Positions 48,847 to 60,134 of a stretch of DNA of 64,000 bases are shown piece after piece. This DNA comes from Microcebus murinus. Lineage: Eukaryota; Chordata; Mammalia; Primates; Cheirogaleidae. Positions within the stretch are counted from its first letter, which is position 1. Every line of letters starts with the position of its first letter. Below the pieces are notes generated by a model. It was not told the DNA's origin. It saw only the letters and a list, made by a program, of their open reading frames with translations, and made no database searches. The position numbers and the translations under genes were made by a program. Location: positions 9,329,501 through 9,393,500 of the forward strand of contig NC_134108.1 of the NCBI RefSeq assembly GCF_040939455.1, read 5' to 3'.

Positions 48847-50205
48847 AATTGTTTCCTAGCTGGACAAACACATACAGCTTGAAAATAATACTTCCCACCT
48901 TTATTTTTTTAATTTTGAGCCTACAAAAGAGGTTTCTGTATAAAACATTGTTGATCCCAATTACATAATAATCTTATGATGGAAAGAGTGAGCTTCTCCA
49001 CATTCCGTATTTACCGTTAAAAAGACAAGAGCACACCTTTTGAAATATCTGTGCAAAATATGCTTGTAGCTAATGGAAAAAGAACACAAACACCAACTCA
49101 GCATGTTTCCAAAACAGAGCAGTAACCACCGTTTGAATGAGTGTGCTGGGACCATCCTGAGATTTACTTTGCATGGGTTGCAATCTTAAAGAGGAGGAGG
49201 AAAAGGTATATCAAGTCTGTAAGCGTGAGATAATCTGAGTAAAGAATTCTCCTCCTTGCTTCAAAAGACAAATAGACCATATATAGTTGCAGGATTTAAC
49301 TTGCATTTGGCTTTTACGTTCAAAAATGCCCTTATCTGCCATCAAGAATGTGTGTGTGGGAAACTCACGGCATTAAAAGACCCCAAAATAGGAGCATTCA
49401 AGATGATAAATTGCTTTGATTACATACGTCTGAGGCCCACTGGAAGCTCAGCCTACCGGGGAGTCACCAGTTGCCTGGCTGTCTGCTTGGAGGACAGCGT
49501 AGCTCTGCAGACCACAGGGCCACCACAGACCCTGGAAAGGGACCACTCTGTCAAAAGCACGATGGGCAGGTGACCCAGGGAAGAGTGAACATCCTAGTAC
49601 GCAACAGTGTCAAAGAGGTGTCCCTACCAGAGCTGTGTTTCTCCATTCAGCCTTCTCCAAAATCAACCGACGGGACTGCCATACGCTGAGATCTTAGGGG
49701 GCAGAGACCCCTCTGGCACGCTTAATAAATCGTGAGGGAAATAGAAAGGCCTAGAATCCCAGGTTTAAACAGTTTTGCATGGATTTGGTTTCCTACACAG
49801 CAGGTGTACAGGTCTATCGCCGTACATATACCAAGCACGGTAGGGTAGGGGATTCAGGGGTTTTGAGGCTAGAGCAAGGGAATAGCAGAGACAGCGAGAG
49901 AGGACGCTGGCAGTGCCGCCCAGGCATGGGGTAGTTAGGACCCAGACCCCTGGTACTCAAGCTACTTTCCTGCCAGGACACGTGAGATGAAGGACAACTT
50001 CTCCCAAGGGAGGACTGGGATTAGGCACAATTATGGGCGTAGGAACTACCTGGAACTCCGTTCTCTCCTTCTCAAGGAAGCATACTGGAGTACAGGTGGG
50101 AAGAGCTGACCCTGAATCCGCCATAATTTTTTTAAATCCTCAAGCTTCAGCACTGTAAGTTTAGCGTTGCTGGTCACCCATTAATTGGTGCACACCCCAA
50201 ATCAA
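48847..50205. other. Unassigned intronic sequence
   Basis: AT-rich with no recognisable repeat or gene. Confidence 0.5.
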
Positions 50206-50224
50206 TCCTAGCGCTTTACTTGAG

Positions 50225-50690
50225 AACTTCTGGTAGTTACGTTTTCCAGCTACTATGGCTGTATAATAACACCCTCCACTCCCAAAATAGTGGCTGAAAA
50301 CAATGACAACTTTATTTTGTTCATCAGTCTGCAATTTGGGCAGAGCTCAGCAGGACTTGCTCATATCCGCTCCTCTTGGCTGCACTGGGACGGCTCACAG
50401 GGTGGGCATGGGGGGCTGGAGTGGTGTGATGGCTCATTCAATCAGCTGCGGGCTCCACAGTCACCTCTGTCCCTGCACGTGGTCTCTGTATTATAGGGGT
50501 GTCCAAGTAGCTGGACTTTTTATACGGCAGCTCAGGGGTCCAAAGGTGCGTGTCCTGAGTGAGAGAGAGAGTAGCAGGCGGGAGCTCTGTCACGCTTTCT
50601 AACCTGGCCTCCGAAATCACACAGCAGCCCTTCTGAGATGTCCTATTCTTCACAGGTGGGCAGGCCCACAGTCAAGAGAAGAGGAATCAG
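50225..50690 (+). mobile_element. ERVL-type solo LTR (LTR16/LTR33-like)
   Basis: Order of motifs: ccagctactatggctgtata, gtggctgaaaacaatgacaa, caatttgggcagagctcagc, gcacgtggtctctgtattat, gactttttatacggcagctc, agagaagaggaatcagactc. This is the layout of mammalian ERVL LTRs. No gag, pol or env sequence is attached. Subfamily is uncertain. Confidence 0.75.
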
Positions 50691-52101
50691 ACTCTACCTT
50701 TTTTGGGGAAAAGTGTCAAAGAATTTGTGAAAATGTTTGAAAAGCAGCACATTAAGTATGGAAACAGAGAGGAAGAATGCAGTCTAAGAGAAATTAAAGA
50801 AAAGGATTCGTGAAGTGTGATGGCTGAAGGCGTATGAGAAAGGGAGAAAATGAGAACATCTCTGGGCTGCAGCTCTAGAGGCCAGGACAGTGTTCCCTGC
50901 CAAGAGTGGGGGGCCCCGTGGAAAGTCTGCTCAGGAGAAACAGCAAGGCATGCAGTGTTCAGTGGCATGCTTTCTGAGAGTCAGAAGACACCTGAGCAGG
51001 GATCTCTACAGGCAAAAGGAAATGCAAGACCCGAGGACAGGTGCTCTAGACGGGACAGAGACAGAGAGAAGAATGTCACATCTGAAAAGGCTGGAGTGAC
51101 AACCATGACAAGGGAAACTTGCGTGGGAAAGTAAGAAAGGCAGAAGAGGAAGGAACAAAGTTCACTAAGGGCAAGAAGGAAAGGAGAGATGCAGCCAGGA
51201 GAACAAGAAATAACTAAAGGAAAGTAGGAAGATGAACATCCTAGAAGCTAAAGGAAGAAAAAAATTTCAAAAGAGAAAGCGGTCACAATATCTCATACCA
51301 CTGACAGAAAGGGAAAAATGAAAACTGAAAAAAGGGACACTAGATTTTGTCAAGGAAGTAGACAGAAACACACATTTTAGCGACCTATTTTATTTCTCTG
51401 ATCAGTACCAGGAGAGGCAATCATTTCTCAGCAAGTAGAACTACCGACTTAAATAGATGCTGGTATTTTGTGTTAAAATAAGCTGTTGCCCCGGGAGAAG
51501 CTGAGAAGCACCTGAAAACCACCAAAAGATAGCAGACTTATGGGGCTTAAATTCCCTTCTGAGAGAGCCAAATGCAGCTCCTGCGCTGATAAGACTATCT
51601 AAGGCCAGGCCACATCCAGCCCCAGGGGGCGTTGACTACACCCTCCACTATCACCACCTTGTCAAGCCCTGTCACACTCTGATGGCCCTCCATAGCAACA
51701 CAGGAACTGAAGCCAGCAGTTTTTAAAATCTACTTTGAAGATGTACATAAATTATTATATTCCTGTTTATAAATGGTGTGCTACAATGTGTTTAAACTGT
51801 TCTAAAATTTAAAAAGTCCCATTACAGTTGAAAAGCAAATCTACCTCAAAAGTCTCTGGAGGGGGACAGGGAAGTCTATTCCAATGGTACATTAGCTCCA
51901 ATGGCACAAGCCAGATTAGCTACAAAAGCATAATTTTTAAAATCTTTCAGGGAGCTGAGAATGCAAAGAAGCCTACAGGTGTCGACTCCCACCCCCTGCC
52001 CCAAGAGAAAAGGCCAACAGCTGCTTCCTTCCCTATAAAAGCAATGGGAAGAACAGGAAGCCAAAATAGATAGGAATGAGGAGAAAGCAGCTAAATTATA
52101 G
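50691..52101. other. Unassigned, purine-rich in part
   Basis: 50690-51350 is A/G-rich on the plus strand with short frames. No family recognised. 51700-51830 is AT-rich. Confidence 0.45.
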
Positions 52102-52365
52102 GGGTTTTTTTGGAGACAGGGTCTCACTCTGTCATCCAGGCTGGAGTGCAATGGCACCATCACAGCTCACTAGCAGCCTCAAACTCCTAGGCTCAAGCAA
52201 TTCTCCTGCCTCAGTTTCCTGAGGAGCTGGGACTACAGGCACGTGCCACCACACCTGGCTAGTTTTTTCTATTTTTTTATAGAGACGGGGTCTCACTCTT
52301 GCTCAGCCTGGCCTTGAATTATTTGCCTCAAGCAATCCTCCTGCCTTGGCCTCCCAGAATATCCA
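52102..52365 (-). mobile_element. AluJ-type element, left arm start truncated
   Basis: Reverse-complement Alu: short poly-T, tggagacagggtctcactct, ctaggctcaagcaattctcc, ctgaggagctgggactacag, tagagacggggtctcactct, tgccttggcctcccagaata. It ends before the left-arm start. No lemur linker insertion. Confidence 0.9.
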
Positions 52366-52979
52366 GCTATATTTTTAGCCAACATTAATGGCCACATGTA
52401 TACAGCCATATGGATTAAAACTCCAAGGAGCTTCAGCTACAGAGTAAGTCTGTACCACCAGCCAAACTCTTTCCCATTGATCTTCACCAAACACACAAGA
52501 CTACACCCAAAGTTGGGGGTAGGGCAGGAGTTGAGAGACATCTGCCCTGAGGCCAATGGAACCTACCTACCCCCAGGGTATATCATAAAAGGGTCAGAGC
52601 ATAAAAGCTGAAAAAAAAAAAAATCACTCTGAAAAAGTCCAGGCCACTGTGGTAGCACTCCACAAAGCTGAGGCAGAGCAGCTGAGCAGAAGAAATGTCC
52701 TGAGATATAAAGAGCTGGATCAAGACTGAACACAAAGCTAACTCCCCAGTGACCCAGAAAGCTAGCAGTCAGGCTGAAAAACAGAGAGAAATCTTCCACA
52801 GTTTGCTAAGCTGGTGATGGGCTGTAAAGCATAAAGAAATCTTCAGAGTTTTGCCAGGCCTCAGACCTTAAGCCTTGCTAAAGGGAACGTCTTAATTCTG
52901 CCCTCAACACATTTGAAGTCAGTGATAAAATGAATCTAACTAAAGCTTCCCCAAAGCCCACACTTATTTTAGCTACAAA
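52366..52979. other. Unassigned sequence upstream of the L1M
   Basis: Poly-A at 52610-52623. It may be the far 5' part of the L1M element but I cannot place it. Confidence 0.4.
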
Positions 52980-54119
52980 TTAGATTGACTCAGCACACAC
53001 ACCAGTGGTCTGAAAAAATAATGTAAATTACTACAGACTTTATAATTCTTGTATATGCAATGTCTGGCATGCAATCAATAATTACAAGGCATGCAAAGAA
53101 GGAAGAAAATATAACACATAGTCAAGAGAAGAAACAGCCAAAAGAAGCATATTCAGAGATGATACAGATGTTGAAATTATTAGGCAAGCACATAGAAATA
53201 ACTACAAAAAAGTATGTTAAAGGATCTAGTGGAAAATATGAACATGAACAGATGGAGAATTTTAGCAGAAGAATGGAAACTATAAGAAACTATTTTTAAA
53301 AAAGGTAGAAATGCTCAAAATAAAAAATAAGATTTCAAAAATGGCTTAACATAAAAGGATCAGTAAATTTGAAGACAGGCTAATAGGAATTATCCAAACT
53401 AAAACAAAAAAGAGCAAAAAATAGGAAAAAAATGGAATAACGTAAGATGTATGAGACTATATAAAATGATATTATACATAAGTAATTGGAGTTCCAGGAA
53501 AGTAAAGAAAGGGGAACAAAAGAAATATTTGAACAAGTAGTGGATAAAAAAATTTCCAAAACTGATGAAAGATATCAGTCCACAGATCCAAGGAACTCAG
53601 CAAACCCCAAGCAGGATAAATACAGGAAAAAACACATGTAGTCCTGTCATATTTTACCTACAGACAACAAAAAATAAAGAGGAAATCAGTTGGAGGAATA
53701 TCACATATTACATATGGGGGGAAATGTTAAAAAATAACAGTTAACTTCTCATCAGAAATAAAAGAGGCTGGAAGACCCAACATCATCAAAAGTCTGATAG
53801 GAAAAAAAGAAGAAAAACCTCTCAACCTAGAATTTTATACCCAGTGGAAATATCCTTTAAAAATGAAAGCAAAATAAACTTTTTCAGAAAAAAACAAAAA
53901 CTAAGAGAATTTGTCACCAGCAGACCTGCCTATAAGAAATGCTAAAAGAAGTACTTTAAGCCAAAGGGAAATGATACAGAAGGAAGAAATGAAGAATACC
54001 AGAAATGGTAAATACTTGTGGATAAATATAAAAGTCCATTTCAAATTATCTCTATTTTATATATGTACACATGTATATATGTTTTGTCTTTTATATATAC
54101 ACACGGGCAGTGGCGGGTA
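52980..54119 (+). mobile_element. Old L1M LINE 5' region (first part)
   Basis: cttgtatatgcaatgtctgg, then aattacaaggcatgcaaaga, then aaaactgatgaaagatatca, then aaggaactcagcaaacccca, then gagaatttgtcaccagcaga, then agaaatggtaaatacttgtg follow the long A-rich 5' region of L1M elements in order. It continues at 55060 after a Tigger insertion. Confidence 0.8.
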
Positions 54120-55059
54120 CAGGTAGTCAACCCAACTTATGATGTTCCATACTTACAAACTGGCTCCCAAGGCTCCCCATATGGATAATTTATAATTAAA
54201 TAATTAAATCAATAACTCAGGAACAAGTTTCTTCCATGTATATAAACAAACCCACAAGGCGTAGGCGGTTCACTGGTGCAGCATCTTTACACTAAGGTCT
54301 AATCTCATAGATAGAGAAGCACCTGACAGAAACACAAGAACATGAAAAATCAGAAGATCCAGAGCCAAGAAAGTTCACAACAAAATAATCAGCTAAAGCT
54401 TTTCATCTCATTGAAGCAGGATTTGCTGAGCTTGAGGAGCAAGATCCTAACACTGAGCAGTTTACAAAGGTTAACCGTGTAGTTAGAGAGAACGTCAGCT
54501 GCTATGAGGCCATTTATGGTGAAAAACAGAAAACAGCTGTGCAAACAACCTAGATACCTTTTTCAAGAAACCGACTTCAGTGGTGAGCTCCTTGCTCCAG
54601 CAACAGAATCAAACCCTGATTCCCCAGCTCCTGCTCCAGCCTCTCCAGTACCATCTTCTGAATAATGCCAGCTGCCTTCTCGCCTCAAAAATGCCCTTTC
54701 TAGCAAGCAAGACATTGATGCGACATTAGGTGAGTGTTAACCTTTAATGTTATTTTTTGAAATTTCTCCTATCTCCTATCTAAACTTTTTGTATGAGTTT
54801 GTTTTTATGTTTGAACATAAAAATTCAGTTATTTGAATTAAAAGAAAGCAAAATAGCTTCTGTAACTTATTGCAGTACAGGGATATTATTATCACAGCAT
54901 TACACTGTATTATTATTACCACATATGAACCATTATAGTATTGTTGTTGTTAATATTATTACCGTAGATGTGCTATTCATCACGGATCCAAGTTACATAT
55001 AAATCCACCCTAAAGATGTTCTCAGGAATGTATCTTATCTGTAACCTGGGGACCACCTT
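54120..55059 (+). mobile_element. Tigger-family (pogo-like) DNA transposon remnant
   Basis: Left end caggtagtcaacccaactta and right end gtaacctggggaccacctt are diverged inverted repeats. TA duplicates lie at 54118-54119 and 55060-55061, the target rule of Tc1/mariner-pogo transposons. A broken transposase C-terminus is inside (next entry). It sits inside an L1M copy. The element is internally deleted. Confidence 0.85.
54353..54570 (+). pseudogene. Tigger transposase C-terminal remnant
   Basis: One frame gives EDPEPRKFTTK, a stop (54386-54388), then AKAFHLIEAGFAELEEQDPN, then TEQFTKVNRVV, SCYEAIYGEK, VQTT, a stop (54551-54553) and IPFFKK. The phrases match the acidic C-terminal tail of Tigger/jerky-type transposases. 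Catalytic DDE domain and DNA-binding part are missing. Dead. Confidence 0.85.
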
Positions 55060-55480
55060 TATATGTTTTGTTTTAAGATATCTTTATTTTATATATTATA
55101 TGTATATATATGTTTCTTTTAAACTTTACTGACATCTTAAAAAATAACAACATTACTGGGTTTATAACATACATAGATATATAATATATGACAACAACAA
55201 TACAAAAGTGGAAGGAATAAGTGGAATTATACTGTTTTAAGTTTCTTGCATTATCTGTGAAGTATAACACTTTTATTTGGAGGTAGACTATAATAGGCTA
55301 AAGATGCATATTGTAATCTCTTAAGCAACTACTAAAAATAGCACATAGAAACACAGCCTAAACATTTTTGAAGATAAAATGGAATATTAAAAATATGCAA
55401 TTTATCTAAAAAATGGAGAAGGTGGAGATGAGAAACAAAATACATTTTAGATAAATAGAAAACAAATATCAAGAAAACAA
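55060..55480 (+). mobile_element. Old L1M LINE 5' region (second part)
   Basis: ctgggtttataacatacata, then gtggaattatactgttttaa, then gaggtagactataataggct, then atgcatattgtaatctctta, then agcaactactaaaaatagca continue the L1M 5' order broken at 54119. Confidence 0.78.
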
Positions 55481-55485
55481 ATACC

Positions 55486-55564
55486 AAGGAAGTTATTTTC
55501 CAAAGTGTTCCAATATTACCATTACTTCCTGAAACAGCAAATGCTATGGACCAGGTACTATTCT
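55486..55564 (+). repeat. Copy 1 of a ~78-bp local duplication
   Basis: Starts aaggaagttattttccaaag and ends ccaggtactattct. It matches 57336-57413 at roughly 85% by eye, in the same orientation, 1.85 kb apart. Confidence 0.85.
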
Positions 55565-57335
55565 AAACCTATCAATATTGGAACAATTGGCAAAATTTGA
55601 ATATGGACTATTATATCCATGTTGTTTCCTAAAATTAATACTATTTACCATGTTTATATTAGAGAACACTTTTTTTCTTCTTTGGAATTACATGCAGAAA
55701 TATTTGGATACAATGGGACATGATATCTGCAACTTATTCTGCAAAGGTTCAGGGGCAAAAATGTAACAGAGAGCAAGATTGAGGGAGATAAGGAAAAAGA
55801 GAACAATAATTATGGAAAACAGTTAACAATTGATGAATGTGTATAAAGAGTATACAGAGTTCTTGAAATTATTGTTGCTGCTCTTCTGGAAGTTTGAAAT
55901 CATTTGAAAATAAAGTTATGCCATCCGCAGAATTAAATGTGTTCATGAATAGACCATTTTAAATCTGATGCTATGAAGCTATCTGATGTTAAATACATAT
56001 TAAGTCAATGTCATCATTTTTAAAAAAGATTACATATGGCCTGATACCATATTTATAAAGAAAAATAAACCAAACTAAACAACCTATTCTTTGGGAATGC
56101 ATGCATTCAAACTCCTTGATGGGGGAAAAAAGGCAAAGCACTGATGATGACCAACTCAGGCTGCGATGGCCTCAGGAAGGGGCAGGGGACCAGGCCACAG
56201 CAGGGACAGCAACGGATACAACAACATTGACACTGATGTAGTTCTTGAGTTGGGTGGTAGTTTCGTGGGTGCTTTTTATAGTATTTTATTTCAGTCTTTC
56301 TCCACTTGTGGAGACTGACCTGTTCCACTCTCTGTGGAATGTAAAAAAAAAAAAAAAAAGAAAGAAAGAAAAAAGAAGAAAAAAATATATATAGCATTTT
56401 ATTTCAAATCTTGCACATATTACATATAATCTTCTGTAGGAATCTAATATTACATGTTTTAAAAGGTGGAAATCAAGGAGATGGAAGATCATCTTAACAA
56501 ATAAGTTTGAACTGAGACCAACCTTTATATTTAGTGAAAAACTAAGTATAATCATTAAGTTCATCCCCAACTCTTACTTGAGCCAACTAACATTTTATTA
56601 GATCTAAATTCCTGGATATAACTCATTCTATTAATAAGTATCTATTGACTACTACTGCTTTCTCTTTTCTAACAACCTTAGCTACAAAAGAACAAATGCA
56701 TTTCCTTGAAACCCTTAATTTAAATTCTCTTGCTAAGATATAACTCTGCCATGAATAAATTATGTGCAACATTGTACTGCAAAAGAAAAAAAAATCTCCA
56801 TGATATGCAGATATGGTCCATTAAATAATTAACTATCACTTTCCTATTGTAGGAACCTACAAGAGTCCTTTCTGCATAATTTGGTATCACTGCTCATTAA
56901 CTGAGAAAAAAAAAACACAATAAAACACAAGGAGTTAATAGTTTCATTAAGAGCTTTACTAGATAAATTTAAATGTCCAAAGTGAAGAACCTGTATAATG
57001 GGAAACTATCCTATGTGGTTGTTAGGTAACATTCATATATATCACAAAGTGCTTTATTTGCGTAAAGCATTTATTCAAAATTAAAGAAATACTAGAAAGA
57101 AGTCTTGGTTAGCCAAGAGAACATCCCAACTCTATCCCTCATTCTCTAAGCGGCCAAGAAAATCTTCTTCCTCTGCCTCAATTTAACACATTTGAAAAGA
57201 GATGATACCCAATTCTGAATTCAGAAGAATTACATCAAATAATCAAAGTTTCTGAGGCAAATGTGTTCTAAAGACATTATCAATTATAAATTGTATTAAT
57301 GTGCACAGCTTTACAAAATGCAACAATTGAAGCAC
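55565..57335. other. AT-rich intronic sequence
   Basis: Contains an A-rich/GAAA patch at 56342-56390. No repeat family or gene recognised. Confidence 0.5.
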
Positions 57336-57413
57336 AAGGAAGTTATTTTCCAAAGTGTTCTGGTATTACGTTGCTTCATTAAACAGCAAATGCTCTGGCC
57401 CAGGTACTATGCT
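57336..57413 (+). repeat. Copy 2 of a ~78-bp local duplication
   Basis: Starts aaggaagttattttccaaag and ends ccaggtactatgct. The sequence after it (ggcccaggtactatgctgag, ctgggagacagcagtgaaca) continues as an L2 3' end in reverse orientation, whereas copy 1 does not continue that way. Confidence 0.85.
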
Positions 57414-57475
57414 GAGTGCTGGGAGACAGCAGTGAACACAGCACATGGAGTGCCCGCCCTCATGGGACTGATGTG
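57395..57475 (-). mobile_element. L2 LINE 3' end fragment
   Basis: aggtactatgctgagtgctg, then ggagacagcagtgaacacag, then tgcccgccctcatgggactg is antisense L2 3' end. Confidence 0.55.
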
Positions 57476-59015
57476 TGTGGATCATGCTCACAAATGAATG
57501 GGTTAGTGCTTTCATGTCAGGAGGTCATCAATAAGGTTTTGAAGTCACCTAAAATTCTTGAGGAACCACAGCGGGTTATAAATGCCCTTGGCCCCATCTG
57601 TGATAACAGGTTAACAAGGAACATTCAGTGGTAAGGTCCCAGCGGTCATGTACTATTAGCAGCCCCATGGTGTTCTATGATGCACAACATGTCCAGCATT
57701 TGGACAAAGACAGATGGGCCCTTTGCAGATGTTTTCTGAGATGGTGGCGCCCTCGATGCAGTTCCCTACAGGAGGATTGAGAACAGATGGGGTCCCGTGT
57801 GTTATAAGGGCAGCACCTTCTACTAGAAAATAAGCTATCCCATTTATGACAGAGACATTATTATAATTGGAAATAGCACTTTTTTTTTTTACAAGAGACA
57901 GCCCCAAGTTCCATCTTCAAGGCAAACATGGCCCAAGTTCTACTGACTCCCAATTATTTGGTCATCATTTATTTCAGAGGGCATTAGCTAAATTAAAAAG
58001 AAGAAAGGTAGGGAAGGAGGAGAGAATAGAAAGAAGGAGAAAGGGAGGGAAATAGAGAAAGAAGAAAACATATAGGTTTCTTTTAAAAAATCATCAATGG
58101 ACTTCTAGTGATGAGAAATTTGAGGATGTTCCCACACTCTCAAGCATGCGAACCCCAGAAACATCTCCCAGCTTGTCCCTGCGGACGGCACAGAACGGGG
58201 AGACAGTCCCGCCCAGCCCTGCGCAGACCTCCCCTCCCACACGTGATGCTGCTGAAACCGTGAGCCTCGCCCAGCCCCCCAGTGCGGTCCCCTCTTTCTG
58301 CCCCTGTGATCGAGAGACTGAAATTTTAATATTAATAATTTAGGACTCAAGACTTTTTATTTTCAGAATTTCAACTGTAAACAAAAGCAGGCTGTAGGTG
58401 TGTGAATGCCAGAGAGAAAAAGGGAAGGAAACTGCTGCTCATGTTCACTGATCTTTTGAAATTCCACTTCTGGGGATGTGAGGATGACGACATTGCATAG
58501 AGAGTCTTTGATGAGACTCTTAATAACTGCAAGGAGCAGCGAGATGTCTCGACAGCACTGCAATCAGCTCTGCTCCCTGCTCAAGTACAGCCCCGAAACG
58601 CTGTCACTTTCCATCAGTCCTCCACACGCCGCATGAGATGCCGGCAGATCAGCAGCCCCTCCCTCCTTGGAAAACGGGACAGGGTTGCATATGGCACTGT
58701 AACAGCTTTCTTTACTGTCTTTACCCTTCTGGGATGGTGGCTCCAACAATGGAAATGAAATCCGGGGTCTGGACAAGGCTGGGTCCCCAGGCATCCCTGC
58801 GGGGTCCCATTCTGGAGGGGCAAGGTCACAGCTTCACTCAGGCTCCTCCAACTCATAAAGGTCTTTATTTCAATGGCAGACGGCACAACTGCGCACTTTT
58901 TCTGCTCTAATGTGCTTTCATGGTCACACCTGCTTATTAACCTACATCCTGTCTTTCTCAAAATGCTCTAAGAAAGTGACCAGGGCCCTTGGGGGACTAC
59001 TTCTAAGGTTTACTC
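57476..59015. other. Unassigned sequence with a purine tract
   Basis: Purine-only to purine-rich tract at 57996-58070 (GAAA/GGGA units). A minus frame at 57656-57907 (83 codons) reads unusually like protein but matches no family that I know. Nothing else recognised. Confidence 0.45.
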
Positions 59016-59019
59016 TAAT

Positions 59020-59235
59020 GGCATGTGCCATTCATTGAGCCCCTGCTATGTACAGGACACTGTACTAAGTACGCTTTTTCCATTTACTCTTTACAACATT
59101 TAAAGGTAGATATCATTAACCTCATTTTACACAATGAGAAACCAAGGCTTAAAAAAGACAAATCATTTGCCCAAGGTCATAGTGCTAGTAAGAATCTTGC
59201 GGTCCGTCCTTCCAAAATCCATGCCTTTAACCGGT
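59020..59235 (-). repeat. MIR SINE (well preserved)
   Basis: gccattcattgagcccctgc, then tatgtacaggacactgtact, then cctcattttacacaatgaga, then atttgcccaaggtcatagtg are antisense MIR. Confidence 0.9.
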
Positions 59236-59264
59236 ATTCTATACTTGGAGGGGGAGCAGCATGA

Positions 59265-59420
59265 TGCATCAGAAGGAGCAGGGGCTTTGCAGTCAGACCC
59301 TTCCCACTAATTAGCTGTGTGTCCTTAGGTGACCATTTAACCTCACGAAGGTTCTGTCACTTTGTCTTCAATACAAGAATCATAACGTCTACCCTGCCTT
59401 TCTCCAGGGGTTAAGACAGC
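59265..59420 (+). repeat. MIR SINE
   Basis: gaaggagcaggggctttgca, then ccactaattagctgtgtgtc, then cttaggtgaccatttaacct, then a diverged core. It is back-to-back with the antisense MIR at 59020. Confidence 0.85.
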
Positions 59421-60072
59421 ATCAACACCTGTTGCTGAGTTCTAATTAAGTTCATTTCTCATGGAAAACTTCCCTGTCCATCTGTTCAAGATCAGGAGCA
59501 GGCAGGGGGATGGTGGGGTGAGAGAAGAGTTGCAGACAAAGGAGGTCTAAAGCTAAATGTAGAAGTTATATGTATTTCTTTTCCCATTTTTTATTTGCTC
59601 TTGTGTAACTCTATGGGGAAACATGGATTCTAATGTTGGACAATGAATTAATTCTACTAACATTAAAAGCTATCTGGACTTGAAATTAAACAATCAAAAT
59701 AGGGAACGCCAGGGTATGCGCTCAGTAAGTAACTAAAGGAAGGCCACAAGCAGGGCAGGCAGGGGCAGACAAAGCCCACATTTCCTCTGGATCTCACTTA
59801 GTGATTAGCCTGTTGATGTTTCATTTCCCATGCACGGGGCTAATTAGTTCTTTGAGTCTCTAGCAAATTAATTTGGTCAATTATTTAATTTCACTCTGTC
59901 GGTGATGAATAAAGAACTTAAAACCGATGCAGTGACACTCTTAGCCGTACCGTAATATTTATAGGTTGAACAGCTTTCTAATTTTTCTCAACTGAGGCAA
60001 TATGCTAAGATGGGCCTCTTATTTTCTTGAAATTTCAAATTGCCTAGTTGATGCAACACCCATGGAAACCAA
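59421..60072. other. Mostly unique AT-rich sequence
   Basis: 59830-60060 holds several TAAT/ATTA sites (gctaattagttc, caaattaatttgg, atttaatttcac) and no repeat signature. Possible conserved element; no gene. Confidence 0.45.
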
Positions 60073-60074
60073 GC

Positions 60075-60115
<41 letters not shown>

Positions 60116-60134
60116 CGCACACACGCACACACAC
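60073..60134. repeat. (AC)n microsatellite with GC interruptions
   Basis: About 30 AC units with regularly placed CGCACACA variants in the right half. Confidence 0.97.

Noticed and set aside
50225..50690. Full endogenous retrovirus
   Set aside because: Only an LTR-like sequence is present; no gag, pol or env remnant or second LTR next to it.
54353..54570. Domesticated transposase gene
   Set aside because: In-frame stops at 54386 and 54551 and no catalytic domain; a decayed remnant.
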